This document shows positions 7,223 through 18,514 of a stretch of DNA of 34,003 nt, one piece after another; the stretch's first letter is position 1, and each line of letters starts with the position of its first letter. The translations under genes and the position numbers were made by a program. This DNA comes from Brevundimonas sp. (GTDB lineage Bacteria > Pseudomonadota > Alphaproteobacteria > Caulobacterales > Caulobacteraceae): assembly GCF_016463485.1 (NCBI RefSeq), contig NZ_JAEMRD010000021.1:1-34003 (forward strand). The letters run 5' to 3'. The notes beneath the pieces are model-generated. The model was given only the letters and a program-made list of their open reading frames with translations. It did not search any database and was not told where the DNA came from.

Positions 7223-8674
7223 TCACGCCTCGGCGAACGGATAGGGACTGACCGACTTTGACCAGTCATCGACAGCGAGGGGGCGGTCGAGAGGGGCGGC
7301 GGCGCGCTCGGCGCAAGGGTGGCGGTGGCAGAGTCGGCAGGCGGGGCCGATGGGGGTGACGTCGGGCGTCGCCAGGTCGATGCCCCGGGCGGCGGACAGG
7401 CGGTGGGCGTGTTTCAGCTCGCAGCCGATGCCGATGGCGAGGTCGGCACCCTCGGAGAAGGCGTCGCGGCCCTGGCGGTCGACGGTGCGGGCCAGGGTGA
7501 ACCACTGGCCGGCGGGTTTGCCGTCCTGGGCCGGGGTCTCGATGATCTGGGTGACGATGCGGCCCGGCGTGCGGAAGGCTGAATACAAGCGCCAGCGGGG
7601 GCAGGAGCCACCGAATCTGGCGAACGGGAAGGCGCTCGACGCATAACGTTTGGAGACGTTGCCGGCCGGGTCCACCCGCATCAGGAAGAAGGGAACGCCG
7701 CGCGCCGTGGGCCTTGAGAGTGTGGTCAGGCGCTGGGCGGCCTGCTCTAAGCTGACGCCGAAGCGGGCCTGGAGGCGAGGGAGGTCATAGCCGGTATCCT
7801 CGGCCGTGCGGTGGAAGGCGGCGTAAGGCATCAGGATGGCGGCGGCCAGGGTGTTGGTCAGGGTCACCTTGACCAGACGGCGCGCGGCCGGGTCGGGCAT
7901 GTCGGCGGCGTCGGCCATGGCCTCGAGGTCGGTCTCATGCTCGGACAGGGCCAACTGATACGCGACCGCAAAGGCGCGCGAGGCGTGGCCCAGGCTTTCG
8001 GAGATCAACAGGCGGCGGCGATGGGGATCGAAGCGGCGCGTCCATTCGACCATGACCTCGGCCGGCATGACCCGGACGGCGAGGTTGTGACGGTCGGCCA
8101 GGCGGCGGCGGGCCAGGGCCTCGACCTCTTCGCCAGTGGCATTGCGGGTCAGGTCGGCGTGCAGCGCCTCGCCCATCAGGTCGAGGTCGGGGAAATGGTT
8201 GTTGCGGGCCTGGATATAATCGCGGACCCGGTCTGCGGGGGAGTGTTCGGTCGAGTCGTCGCGGCCCCCATCGCCGAGCGCGGCGCTCATCCGCTCGCGG
8301 GCACGGGCCTCGGCAAAGGTGCGGTACAGGCGCAGCACCGCGTCGGCGGCGGCGGGGGCGTCGTCGGCCAGTTGCAGGATTTCGTGGCGGGGCACGGCCA
8401 GGCCCTTGAACAGGGGGTCGGCGAAGATTTCGGCCAGTTCGGCCTCGCCAGCCTGGCCGGCCGGGCGGTTCAGTTCGCGCAGATCTACGTCATAGGTCTC
8501 GGCCAGACGCAGCAGGAGCTGAGCGGAGACCGGGCGCTGATTGCGCTCGATATGGTTCAGATAGCTGGGCGAGACGGCAAGGTCGGCGGCCATGGCCGTC
8601 TGGGTCAGGTTGAGGCTGCGCCGGAGCCGTTTCAGCCGGCCGCCGAGGAAGAGCTTGCGATCGGTGTTCTCCAT
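7223..8674 (-). CDS. XRE-family regulator of the short-chain fatty acyl-CoA type (ImmA/IrrE-like and DUF2083 domains)
   Basis: 483 residues. The N-terminal helix-turn-helix (about 10-65: 'LKRLRRSLNLTQTAMAADL', 'SPSYLNHIERNQRPVSAQLL') is of the Cro/CI type. The centre (about 165-290) corresponds to the ImmA/IrrE metallopeptidase fold, but where an HExxH zinc motif would be expected the sequence reads 'AFAVAYQLALSEHETDLEAM', so the protease site looks lost. The C-terminal DUF2083-like region contains 'FGGSCPRW', and a cysteine cluster 'PACRLCHRHPC' lies near the end. Relatives (RamB/PrpR-like) sense acyl-CoA and control propionate, acetate or glyoxylate metabolism. No such genes are adjacent here. 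The divergent 8675-8818 region carries repeats that may be its operator. Confidence 0.8.
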   Translation of the reverse strand: MENTDRKLFLGGRLKRLRRSLNLTQTAMAADLAVSPSYLNHIERNQRPVSAQLLLRLAETYDVDLRELNRPAGQAGEAELAEIFADPLFKGLAVPRHEILQLADDAPAAADAVLRLYRTFAEARARERMSAALGDGGRDDSTEHSPADRVRDYIQARNNHFPDLDLMGEALHADLTRNATGEEVEALARRRLADRHNLAVRVMPAEVMVEWTRRFDPHRRRLLISESLGHASRAFAVAYQLALSEHETDLEAMADAADMPDPAARRLVKVTLTNTLAAAILMPYAAFHRTAEDTGYDLPRLQARFGVSLEQAAQRLTTLSRPTARGVPFFLMRVDPAGNVSKRYASSAFPFARFGGSCPRWRLYSAFRTPGRIVTQIIETPAQDGKPAGQWFTLARTVDRQGRDAFSEGADLAIGIGCELKHAHRLSAARGIDLATPDVTPIGPACRLCHRHPCAERAAAPLDRPLAVDDWSKSVSPYPFAEA

Positions 8675-8691
8675 GGCATGAGCGTGTCACG

Positions 8692-8731
8692 AAATGACTG
8701 AAATCGAAAGGTCATGATCTGACAAAATGAC
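8692..8731. promoter_or_regulatory. Repeat cluster in divergent region, possible operator
   Basis: The 7-mer AAATGAC occurs at 8692-8698 and again at 8725-8731, 33 bases apart, close to three DNA turns. Between them lies a short inverted repeat GTCA-TGATC-TGAC (8711-8723). The cluster begins 17 bases upstream of the XRE regulator start (8674). Autoregulation by that protein is a guess from position; no known consensus for it was matched. Confidence 0.35.
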
Positions 8732-8818
8732 ATGATGGAGGGCACGCGAGCGGTATCTATTGTGACTGTAGCGTGTTTTCTGAGCTCACAGCGCATCGGC
8801 GCACGAATGGAGACGACC

Positions 8819-9028
8819 ATGGAACCGCTCAGCCGGCCTCAGGCCATCATCGCTTTCTGCCTTGCTCCGCTGGAGCTGGACGACAGTTCGGAGGCTGCGA
8901 CCGAGGTCCGGCGTCGCCTGGAGCATGTCATCAAGACCTTCCAGGCCAAGGCGGCCCAGCCGATCAGCGTCGATTTCTCGAGAATGCCGTCACAGGTCAT
9001 CAACGAGGCGGCGCACGGCTACGAATAG
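8819..9028 (+). CDS. Small hypothetical protein
   Basis: 69 residues from ATG 8819 (MEPLSRPQAIIAFCLAPLEL). It is supported by GGAG (8809-8812) six bases upstream, better than the in-frame ATG at 8807 or the TTG/ATG further up. The middle is a charged helix ('EVRRRLEHVIKTFQAKAAQ'), followed by 'ISVDFSRMPSQVINEAAHGYE'. There is no signal peptide or membrane segment and no recognised family. It ends 15 bases from the convergent hybrid kinase. Confidence 0.5.
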   Translation: MEPLSRPQAIIAFCLAPLELDDSSEAATEVRRRLEHVIKTFQAKAAQPISVDFSRMPSQVINEAAHGYE

Positions 9029-9043
9029 CCTGCGAGGCTCAGG

Positions 9044-11353
<2,310 letters not shown>

Positions 11354-11493
11354 TCTAACCTTCACAGGTAAACAAACCGGTGCCCGGGATGCTGAAGACG
11401 GCAACCGTGACGGTCATCAAGCCGTGCCATCCTCGTGGTAAGAGGATCGAATCGGGGCCTGCTGCCCCGGTACTCCGAGGTTTGCCGGCCGCA

Positions 11494-12951
11494 ATGCCCT
11501 ACGATCAGTCGCCTTCTCCCGTCGCGCCCCTCGCGTCGTCGCGTCTTTGGACCGAGGTCGCGACGGGCGGGCTGGCGGTCGGGATCATGCTGGTTCTGGC
11601 CGTCGTCCATCCCGACGTCGCGATCTGGCTGGTGGGCGGGGCCGCGGCTGTCGCCCTGAGCGCCTGGATGGCCGTGCGACGTCCGGCGGCGTCGAATGAG
11701 ATCGTCGCGGACGGTCGCGGCGACGGGGGCCGGGATGCGCGGCGCATGGCGTTGCTGGACAGTGTGTTCGAGGCGATGACCGATCCGGTCATGGTGGTCA
11801 GCGGCGGCGAGGCGGATGACATCGCCGGTCGCCGTATCATCCTTGCCAACGGTGCGGCGCGCGACCTGTTGAAGATTGCCCGGGAAGGGGCGCTGCTGGT
11901 TTCGGCCGTGCGCGACCCCGGGGTGCTGGAGGCGGTGGACGAGGCCCTGTTCGGCGGGGTGGACCGCACGACCAGCTATGCGGCCGGGGGATCGCGGGAT
12001 CGGCACTGGCGGGCCTGGGTCGAGCCGCTGACGTCCGAGCCGGGCTCAGAGGCGGCGTCGGGGCCACACGACCGGCTGGCGGTTCTGCGCCTGCATGACG
12101 AGACCGATGTGCGGCGCATGGAGTTGATGCGCGTCGACTTCCTGGCCAACGCCAGCCATGAGCTGCGCACGCCCCTGGCCTCGCTGAGCGGGTTCATCGA
12201 GACGCTGAAGGGCCACGCCCGGGACGACCCCAAGGCGCGCGACAAGTTCCTCGACATCATGGGGGTGCAGGCGGATCGGATGGGGCGGCTGGTAGCGGAC
12301 CTGCTGTCGCTGAGCCGGATCGAGCTGAACGAACATATCCCGCCGTCAGGTCGGGTCGATCTGGCGCTGGCGGCGTCCGACGTGGTGGATGCGCTGAGCG
12401 TACTGTCCCAGGAAAAGGGGGTCGTGATTGTGCTGGATACCGAGCCCGGCGCGACGACCATCGAGGCGGATCGCGACGAGATCGTTCAGGTGGTCCAGAA
12501 TCTGACCGACAACGCCATCAAGTATTCTGCACCCGGCCAGATCGTGGAGATCACGATCCGGCGTGGACTGACGCTGGACGCCGCCCCAGGGCCGCGCACG
12601 GAGGGGGCGACGCGGATGTCGCTGCTGACGCCAGACCGAGAAGCCGGGGTGCTGTATGCAGCGGTGACGTTGCGCGATCACGGGCCGGGCATGGCGCGCG
12701 AACACCTGCCCCGGCTGACCGAGCGGTTCTATCGCGTCGAGGGTCAGAAGAGTGGCGGTGAGCGGGCCGGTACGGGCCTGGGGCTGGCCATCGTCAAACA
12801 TATCGTCAATCGGCACCGGGGCGGGTTCGTCGTCGAGAGCGCGGTGGGCGAAGGCGCGGGATTTACGGCCTATTTCCCTATGGCGGCCGGGGCGGCAGCG
12901 GCGCCGGCAGCCCGCGAGACGGGCGTGGCGACGCTACAACCTGCGCCGTAA
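11494..12951 (+). CDS. phoR: PhoR phosphate-regulon sensor histidine kinase
   Basis: About 485 residues from ATG 11494 (MPYDQSPSPVAP). The frame is open to 11380 but that stretch is not protein-like. Two membrane helices near the N-terminus (about 22-60) have almost no periplasmic loop, typical of PhoR, which senses phosphate through the Pst/PhoU complex rather than directly. A PAS-like region follows, then HisKA with 'FLANASHELRTPLASLSGF' and HATPase motifs ('NLTDNAIKYS', 'DHGPGM', 'GTGLGLAIVKHIV'). The assignment to PhoR is based on these features plus the following pstCAB-phoU-phoB order. Its 3' end carries the Pho-box-like repeats that precede pstC. The ribosome site is weak (GAGG about 12 bases away), so the start is the least certain part. 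Confidence 0.9.
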   Translation: MPYDQSPSPVAPLASSRLWTEVATGGLAVGIMLVLAVVHPDVAIWLVGGAAAVALSAWMAVRRPAASNEIVADGRGDGGRDARRMALLDSVFEAMTDPVMVVSGGEADDIAGRRIILANGAARDLLKIAREGALLVSAVRDPGVLEAVDEALFGGVDRTTSYAAGGSRDRHWRAWVEPLTSEPGSEAASGPHDRLAVLRLHDETDVRRMELMRVDFLANASHELRTPLASLSGFIETLKGHARDDPKARDKFLDIMGVQADRMGRLVADLLSLSRIELNEHIPPSGRVDLALAASDVVDALSVLSQEKGVVIVLDTEPGATTIEADRDEIVQVVQNLTDNAIKYSAPGQIVEITIRRGLTLDAAPGPRTEGATRMSLLTPDREAGVLYAAVTLRDHGPGMAREHLPRLTERFYRVEGQKSGGERAGTGLGLAIVKHIVNRHRGGFVVESAVGEGAGFTAYFPMAAGAAAAPAARETGVATLQPAP

Positions 12952-12974
12952 CAGAACTGTCACTCAGCCGTCGT
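12946..12974 (+). promoter_or_regulatory. Three-unit Pho-box-like array upstream of pstC
   Basis: Three 7-base units in the same direction with an 11-base period: CCGTAAC (12946-12952), CTGTCAC (12957-12963) and CCGTCGT (12968-12974). Compared with the PhoB half-site CTGTCAT they match at about 4-5, 6 and 5 of 7 positions, separated by 4-base spacers (AGAA, TCAG) as in classical Pho boxes. The array overlaps the phoR stop and lies about 85 bases before pstC. That fits PhoB control of the pst operon separately from phoR. Confidence 0.6.
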
Positions 12975-13056
12975 AATCCGCTCGCCACCTGGGGCTATTG
13001 CGGCCGTTGAAAGCCGGCCCTCGCCGCGCTGCGATTCTGGCGACCCCTGCTCTCCG

Positions 13057-14493
13057 ATGATCTGGTTGTTCCTGCCGATCCTGATCGCGCTGTCGGCGCT
13101 GGCCTTCGTCGGCGGACGCCGGCTGGCGACGCGACGTGCGGCGGCTTCCAGCGTCAAGGCCCACTCTCGGCCGACCCAGCACGGTCTGTATGCGATGATC
13201 TGGGTCGGGGTTCCGGCCCTGGTCATCCTGATCGCGGCCGGGATCTTCGCCGAGCCCATCGCCTACCAGACCATCGCCGCCGGGGCACCCGCCGAGGTCA
13301 ACGAACTCGAGACCTTCAAGCGCGAGGCCTTCTTCGCCGACGCGCGCCGGGTCGGGCAGGGGCGGGCTCCGCAACAGATCTGGCTGGCCCCGCTGAGCGA
13401 GGCCCTGATCGTCGAGGGTCGACGGTCGGCGCAGGTCCATACCATGCTGACCACCGGCGCACTGATCGCGGCGGCCATCGCGGCGGCGCTCGGTGCCCTG
13501 TTCGCGGCGTTGCAGATCAGGCCGTCTCTGCGGGCGAGGAACCGGGTCGAGGGCTGGATTGGCGGCATCCTGCTGGCCTGTTCGGCTGTGGCGGTGCTGA
13601 CGACCGTGGGCATCCTGTTCTCGCTGATCTTCGATTCCCTGCGCTTCTTCCAGTCCGTGCCGGTGACCGAGTTCCTGTTCGGGACCAAGTGGTCGCCGCA
13701 GATCGCGATCCGGGCGGATCAGGTCGGATCGTCCGGAGCGTTCGGCGCCGTGCCCCTGTTCGCCGGCACCTTCCTGATCATGCTGATCGCCATGTGCGTG
13801 GCGGCACCGGTCGGGCTGTTCAGCGCCATCTATCTGTCGGAATACGCCAGCCGGACCTCGCGGGCGGTGATCAAGCCGGTGCTGGAGATTCTCGCAGGCG
13901 TGCCGACGGTGGTCTACGGCTTCTTTGCCGCCCTGACGGTGGGGCCGGCGTTCCGGGTCTTCTTCAACACGATAGGTTCCTGGATGGTCGGCGGACCCCT
14001 GGACGGGATCGGCCAGTATCTGATGCTGGTGCAGAACCAGATGGCGCTGGTGGCGGGTGCGGTGATGGGGATCATGCTGATCCCGTTCGTTTCGTCCCTG
14101 TCAGACGACATCCTGAACGCCGTGCCACAGAGCCTGCGTGACGGGTCCTATGCGATGGGCGCGACCAAGTCGGAGACGGTCAAGAGGGTGCTGTTGCCCG
14201 CCGCCCTGCCGGGCATTTCGGGTGCCATGATCCTGGCCGTGTCGCGCGCCATCGGCGAGACCATGATCGTGACCATGGCCGCCGGCCTGGCCGCCAAGCT
14301 GACGCTCAATCCGCTCGACACCGTGACCACGGTGACGGTGCAGATCGTCACCCTTCTGACCGGAGACCAGGAGTTCGACAGTCCCAAGACGCTGGCCGCT
14401 TTCGGCCTTGGCCTGACGCTGTTCCTGGTCACCCTGGTGCTCAATATCGTCGCCCAGAAGATCGTTCAGACCTATCGGGAACAGTATGACTGA
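13057..14493 (+). CDS. pstC: Phosphate ABC transporter permease PstC
   Basis: 478 residues, longer than the roughly 320 of the E. coli protein, as usual for alphaproteobacterial PstC. The extra length is N-terminal: a helix at about 1-20, another at 45-67, and a soluble segment before the conserved core. The core contains 'FLFGTKWSPQ', 'VAAPVGLFSAIYLSEYAS' and the binding-protein-dependent permease EAA-type loop around 'AVPQSLRDGSYAMGATKSE', then 'SRAIGETMIVTMAAG'. It forms the inner-membrane channel with PstA, energised by PstB. The gene ends in an 8-base overlap with pstA. It follows the Pho-box-like array. Confidence 0.95.
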   Translation: MIWLFLPILIALSALAFVGGRRLATRRAAASSVKAHSRPTQHGLYAMIWVGVPALVILIAAGIFAEPIAYQTIAAGAPAEVNELETFKREAFFADARRVGQGRAPQQIWLAPLSEALIVEGRRSAQVHTMLTTGALIAAAIAAALGALFAALQIRPSLRARNRVEGWIGGILLACSAVAVLTTVGILFSLIFDSLRFFQSVPVTEFLFGTKWSPQIAIRADQVGSSGAFGAVPLFAGTFLIMLIAMCVAAPVGLFSAIYLSEYASRTSRAVIKPVLEILAGVPTVVYGFFAALTVGPAFRVFFNTIGSWMVGGPLDGIGQYLMLVQNQMALVAGAVMGIMLIPFVSSLSDDILNAVPQSLRDGSYAMGATKSETVKRVLLPAALPGISGAMILAVSRAIGETMIVTMAAGLAAKLTLNPLDTVTTVTVQIVTLLTGDQEFDSPKTLAAFGLGLTLFLVTLVLNIVAQKIVQTYREQYD

Positions 14494-15787
14494 CGCGACT
14501 TCAGCCACCGTTCCGGCGACGGACGTCGCGCGCGCAGGTCGGCTTCAGGCCGGGCTCAAGAAGCGCTATGCCCGCGAGGGCCGGTTCAAGCTGTACGGCG
14601 TTCTGGCCGTCTGCATCGCCATCGGCTTTCTGCTGCTGCTGCTGGGCCGGATCGTGACCCAGGGCTACACCGCCTTCTACGCTCACGAGATCACCCTGCC
14701 GGTCTATATGGACCCCGCACGCATCGACCGGGCCTATCCGCAGGGCACCAATTTCGAGTTGCTGGTCGCCGAGCAGCAACTGGAGCGCTACGGCATCGCC
14801 GACGATGCGCGGGGCACCAAGGCCACGGCCATGCGCGGCCTGTTCTCGTCGGAGCTCAAGTTCCGGGCCGCTGCCCTGATCCGCGAGAACCCGGCGTTGA
14901 TCGGCCAGACGGTGACCATTTCCGCCCCGGCCGCCGACGAGAGCGACCTCTTCTACAAGGGCGAAATCTCGGCTGATACGCCGGCCGACCAGCGCCGTCT
15001 GTCGGATCAGCAGATCGGATGGCTGAACCGGTTGAAGACCGAGGGATCGGTACGGACCCATTTCAACGGCGCACTGTTCACCAATGGCGACTCGACCGAG
15101 CCGGAACTCGCGGGGGTGCTGGGCGCCGTGATCGGATCGGCCCTGATGCTGCTGGTCACCGCCTGTATCGCCATCCCGATCGGGGTGGGGGCGGCGGTCT
15201 ATCTGGAAGAATTCTCGGCGCGGAACCGGCTGACGGACCTGATCGAGGTCAATATCAACAATCTCGCGGCCGTGCCGTCGATCGTCTACGGTCTGCTGGG
15301 GGTGGCGGTGTTCATCAACTGGGCGCATCTGCCCCGGTCGTCACCGCTGGTGGGTGGTCTGGTGCTGGGGCTGATGGCCCTGCCGACAATCATCATCGCG
15401 ACGCGGTCGTCGCTGAAGTCGGTGCCGCCGTCGATCCGCGAGGCCGCACTCGCCATGGGGGCCAGCCGCACCCAGACGGTGTTCCAGCACGTCCTGCCCC
15501 TGGCCATGCCGGGCGTGATGACGGGAACCATCATCTCCATGGCGCACGCGCTCGGCGAGACCGCGCCGCTGCTGCTGATCGGCATGGTCAGTTTCGTGCC
15601 GGGCATCCCGCACGCCATCAACGAGCCGACCGGCGCGTTGCCGTCCCTGGTCTATATCTGGGAGAACGCTTCCGAGCGCGCCTTCCACGAGCGGACTGCG
15701 GCGGCGATCATGGTCCTGCTCGCCTTCATGATCGTCATGAACGCCGCCGCCATCGTGCTGCGTCGGCGCTTCGAACGCCGGTGGTAG
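14486..15787 (+). CDS. pstA: Phosphate ABC transporter permease PstA (with DUF3333-type N-terminal extension)
   Basis: 433 residues, against about 296 in E. coli. The N-terminal 200 residues (one helix at about 35-58 followed by a soluble periplasmic region) correspond to the DUF3333 extension of alphaproteobacterial PstA. The permease core follows: '[16 protein letters not shown]', '[14 protein letters not shown]', the EAA loop '[18 protein letters not shown]' and '[15 protein letters not shown]'. It pairs with PstC in the inner membrane. The start ATG 14486 lies inside the end of pstC, indicating coupled translation, and pstB follows after 4 bases. Confidence 0.95.
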   Translation: MTDATSATVPATDVARAGRLQAGLKKRYAREGRFKLYGVLAVCIAIGFLLLLLGRIVTQGYTAFYAHEITLPVYMDPARIDRAYPQGTNFELLVAEQQLERYGIADDARGTKATAMRGLFSSELKFRAAALIRENPALIGQTVTISAPAADESDLFYKGEISADTPADQRRLSDQQIGWLNRLKTEGSVRTHFNGALFTNGDSTEPELAGVLGAVIGSALMLLVTACIAIPIGVGAAVYLEEFSARNRLTDLIEVNINNLAAVPSIVYGLLGVAVFINWAHLPRSSPLVGGLVLGLMALPTIIIATRSSLKSVPPSIREAALAMGASRTQTVFQHVLPLAMPGVMTGTIISMAHALGETAPLLLIGMVSFVPGIPHAINEPTGALPSLVYIWENASERAFHERTAAAIMVLLAFMIVMNAAAIVLRRRFERRW

Positions 15788-15791
15788 AGTT

Positions 15792-16781
15792 ATGAAACTT
15801 CCATTCTTCAACACCCCGAACCGCGCTCCCGAAGGCCGTGACGGCGGTCCCGGTGATCCGTCCGACACCCCGATGATGGGCGGCCAGGTCCTGCCGGCCG
15901 CCGCCGCCCCTGTCGGAGAGGAGCCGCGCGACGAATCCATGCTGACCCCTCAGCCGGAGGCCGGCGGACCTGCGCCGAGCATGAGCCGCACGCCGTCGGT
16001 GAAGGTGAATGTGGCTCCGCTAGGCCCGACCAAGATCGCCGCGCGCGACGTGTCGGTCTTCTATGGCGACAAGCAGGCGCTGTTCGACGTCTCGCTGGAC
16101 ATCCCCGACAAGACGGTCACCGCCTTCATCGGCCCGTCGGGCTGTGGCAAGTCGACCTTCCTGCGCACCATGAACCGGATGAACGACACGATTCCGGGGT
16201 GCAAGGTGACGGGCCGGATCGACATGGACGGCCAGGACGTCAATGCGAAATCCGTCGATCCGGTGCTGCTGCGTGCCCAAGTCGGCATGGTGTTCCAGAA
16301 GCCGAACCCGTTCCCCAAGACCATCTACGAGAACGTCGCCTATGGGCCCAGGATCCACGGCCTGACGACCAACAAGGCCGAGCTGGACGGGATCGTCGAA
16401 GCGTCCCTGAAACGTGCCGGCCTGTGGGACGAGGTCGCCGACCGACTGCATTCGGCGGGCACCGGTCTGTCGGGCGGTCAGCAGCAGCGTCTGGTCATCG
16501 CCCGCGCCATCGCGGTCGAGCCTGAAGTGATCCTGATGGACGAGCCTTGCTCGGCGCTGGACCCCATCGCAACGGCCAAGATCGAGGAGCTGATCGACGA
16601 ACTGCGCGAGCGGTACTGCATCGTCATCGTCACCCACTCGATGGCCCAGGCCGCCCGGGTGTCGCAGCGCACGGCCTTCTTCCACATGGGTCGGATCGTC
16701 GAGACCGGCGACACCGAGGAAATATTCACGAATCCCCGCGAACGGCGCACGCTGGACTACATCACGGGACGGTTCGGCTGA
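15792..16781 (+). CDS. pstB: Phosphate ABC transporter ATP-binding protein PstB
   Basis: 329 residues as annotated. The ABC core begins near residue 80 ('[20 protein letters not shown]'), with Walker [10 protein letters not shown] at 114-122, the Q-loop '[20 protein letters not shown]', the ABC signature '[17 protein letters not shown]', Walker B '[13 protein letters not shown]' and the switch His in '[13 protein letters not shown]'. These are PstB hallmarks. The first 80 residues are proline/glycine-rich and probably disordered, an extension absent from the usual 250-270 residue family. An internal ATG at 15981 ([11 protein letters not shown]) would give a more typical length, but neither start has a clear ribosome site. 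Its stop overlaps the phoU start by one base (TGATG). Confidence 0.95.
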   Translation: MKLPFFNTPNRAPEGRDGGPGDPSDTPMMGGQVLPAAAAPVGEEPRDESMLTPQPEAGGPAPSMSRTPSVKVNVAPLGPTKIAARDVSVFYGDKQALFDVSLDIPDKTVTAFIGPSGCGKSTFLRTMNRMNDTIPGCKVTGRIDMDGQDVNAKSVDPVLLRAQVGMVFQKPNPFPKTIYENVAYGPRIHGLTTNKAELDGIVEASLKRAGLWDEVADRLHSAGTGLSGGQQQRLVIARAIAVEPEVILMDEPCSALDPIATAKIEELIDELRERYCIVIVTHSMAQAARVSQRTAFFHMGRIVETGDTEEIFTNPRERRTLDYITGRFG

Positions 16782-17512
16782 TGAACCAGCACACAGTAAA
16801 AGCGTACGGCGACGAGTTGAACCAGCTGACGGCGGAGGTCGCCCGCATGGGCGGTCTGGCCGAGGCGCAGGTGGCGGATGCTGTCGAGAGCGTGGCCCGG
16901 CGCGACATCGCCCTGGCCCGCGCTGTGGTCGACCGCGATGCCAAGCTGGACGTCATGCATCGCGAGATCGAGAAGAAGGCCATCCGTCTGATCGCGCTGC
17001 GCGGCCCCGTGGCGTCGGATCTGCGCAAGACGTTGTCGGCGATGAAGCTGGCCACCGATCTGGAACGCACCGGCGACCTCGCCAAGAACATCGCCAAGCG
17101 CGGCCTGGCCGTCGCCGAGACCGAGCCGATGCAGCCGCTGACGCGGTCGATCGAGCGGATGGGGCGCCTGGTGTCGTTGCGGCTGCGTGACGTGCTCGAC
17201 GCCTATACGTCGGGCGAGCTGGACGGGGCGCTGGCGGTATGGGCCTCGGACGACGAGGTGGACGAGCACTACAACGCGCTGTTCCGCGAACTGCTGACCT
17301 ATATGATGGGCGATCCGCGCACGATCAACGCCTGCACCCACCTGCTGTTCATGGCCAAGAACCTGGAGCGGATCGGGGACCACGCGACCAACATCGCCGA
17401 GACCGTCCACTATGAGATCACCGGCGACGAGATGATCGGCGAGCGGCCGCGCGGCGCGCCGGATGCGTCCGAGACCGGCCTGACGCACACCCACACTCTG
17501 CCGCAAGCCTGA
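16781..17512 (+). CDS. phoU: Phosphate transport/signalling regulator PhoU
   Basis: 243 residues made of two three-helix PhoU repeats. The N-terminus '[20 protein letters not shown]' and the metal-binding type segments 'DLRKTLSAMKLATDLERTGDLAKNIAKR' (in parts) and 'NLERIGDHATNIAETVHY' are characteristic. PhoU links the Pst transporter to PhoR and keeps PhoB inactive when phosphate is plentiful. The start is the ATG overlapping the pstB stop; a frame open further upstream inside pstB is not coding. A 12-base gap separates it from phoB. Confidence 0.95.
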   Translation: MNQHTVKAYGDELNQLTAEVARMGGLAEAQVADAVESVARRDIALARAVVDRDAKLDVMHREIEKKAIRLIALRGPVASDLRKTLSAMKLATDLERTGDLAKNIAKRGLAVAETEPMQPLTRSIERMGRLVSLRLRDVLDAYTSGELDGALAVWASDDEVDEHYNALFRELLTYMMGDPRTINACTHLLFMAKNLERIGDHATNIAETVHYEITGDEMIGERPRGAPDASETGLTHTHTLPQA

Positions 17513-17524
17513 AGGGAGCCCTAG

Positions 17525-18214
17525 ATGCAGCCCTATATCCTGGTGATGGAAGACGAGGACGCCCTGGCGACCCTGCTCCAGTACAATCTGGAAAAGGAAG
17601 GCTATGACGTCGTCATCGCCTCGGACGGCGAGGAAGGCCTGGTCCAGGTCGACGAACGCCAGCCGGACCTGGTGCTTCTGGACTGGATGCTGCCCAAGGT
17701 GTCGGGGATCGAGGTTTGCCGGCGGCTGCGCGGGCGGGCCGAGACGCGCAACCTGCCGATCATCATGCTGACCGCGCGCGGCGAGGAGACGGACCGGGTG
17801 CGGGGGCTGGACACCGGCGCCGACGACTATCTGACCAAGCCGTTCTCGATGGTGGAACTGATCGCGCGCATCCGGGCGGTGCTGCGCCGGATTCGCCCGG
17901 GTCTGGCCGACGACCGGGTGGGCCACGGCGATATCGTCATCGACCGGGTCGCGCACCGGGTGCGCCGCAGCGGCACCGAAGTTCATCTGGGCCCGACCGA
18001 ATTCCGACTGCTGGACCATTTCATGCGCCACCCGGGCCGGGTGTTCAGCCGCGAACAGCTGCTGGACGCTGTCTGGGGCAGTGACGTCTACGTCGAGGCG
18101 CGGACAGTGGACGTCCACGTTGGGCGGCTCAGGAAGGCGCTGGACGTCGGCGAGAGCGCCAATCCGATCCGGACGGTTCGGTCAGCGGGGTACTCGCTGG
18201 ATCTGGAAGGGTAG
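17525..18214 (+). CDS. phoB: PhoB phosphate-regulon response regulator
   Basis: 229 residues of OmpR/PhoB type. The receiver domain (1 to about 120) has acidic pocket E9-D10, phospho-acceptor D53 in 'LVLLDWMLPKVSG', and 'TARGEETDRVRGLDTGADDY' then 'TKPFSM'. The C-terminal winged helix (about 130-228) contains 'LGPTEFRLLDHFMRHPGRVF', 'REQLLDAVWG', 'RTVDVHVGRLRKAL' and 'IRTVRSAGYSL'. A GGGAG ribosome site precedes the ATG. It is the last gene of the operon and the likely partner of PhoR; the array at 12946-12974 is a probable target. Its stop is 3 bases from the stop of the convergent toxin gene, leaving no room for an independent terminator. Confidence 0.95.
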   Translation: MQPYILVMEDEDALATLLQYNLEKEGYDVVIASDGEEGLVQVDERQPDLVLLDWMLPKVSGIEVCRRLRGRAETRNLPIIMLTARGEETDRVRGLDTGADDYLTKPFSMVELIARIRAVLRRIRPGLADDRVGHGDIVIDRVAHRVRRSGTEVHLGPTEFRLLDHFMRHPGRVFSREQLLDAVWGSDVYVEARTVDVHVGRLRKALDVGESANPIRTVRSAGYSLDLEG

Positions 18215-18217
18215 GGC

Positions 18218-18514
18218 TCAGCGGCTGTCGAACTGACGACCGGCGTAAAGGATGCGGATAATTATGACGCGGTCGTCCTGAACCTCGAAGGCGATATCGA
18301 CGCGGCCTTCAAAGCCCATGACTCTGATGCCAGGGCGTGTGTCATCATGGATGGCACCGCGCTCCGGAAAATGCCGAAGACGGCTGCAACACTTGCGTAT
18401 GCGAGCGGTGTAGCCCGAGGCCGTCCGCATGCTCGCCTGCGATGCAATCCAGACTTCGAGATCGGCAAGATCGCTGAGCGCCTTGTCGTCGTAGACGATG
18501 CGGTATCGCCTCAA
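18218..18514 (-). CDS. ParE/RelE-family toxin of a second type II toxin-antitoxin module
   Basis: 98 residues. ParE-like order: first strand and helix 'YRIVYDDKALSDLADLEVWI', a second helix 'ASGYTARIRKCCSRLRHFP', then 'RGAIHDDTRPGIRVMGFEGR' and the C-terminal strand 'DRVIIIRILYAGRQFD'. The conserved ParE-type 'G.R......Y/F..' turn is present. The ATG start at 18514 overlaps the antitoxin gene by 4 bases. The toxin tail is convergent with phoB. Target (gyrase or mRNA) is not determinable from sequence. Confidence 0.82.
   Translation of the reverse strand: MRRYRIVYDDKALSDLADLEVWIASQASMRTASGYTARIRKCCSRLRHFPERGAIHDDTRPGIRVMGFEGRVDIAFEVQDDRVIIIRILYAGRQFDSR

Noticed and set aside
8759..8789. CRP-like TGTGA...TCACA pair before the small gene at 8819
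   Set aside because: The two halves are too far apart for a CRP site.
11405..11450. Pho-box-like CGGTCAT before phoR
   Set aside because: One half-site is good, but the units 11 bases away on either side do not match, so it is likely chance.
16757..18118. Long minus-strand open frame opposite phoU-phoB
   Set aside because: It is the complement of two clearly recognised genes. In DNA this rich in G and C, antisense frames stay open by chance; its translation is rich in R, H, Q and P with no family motif.
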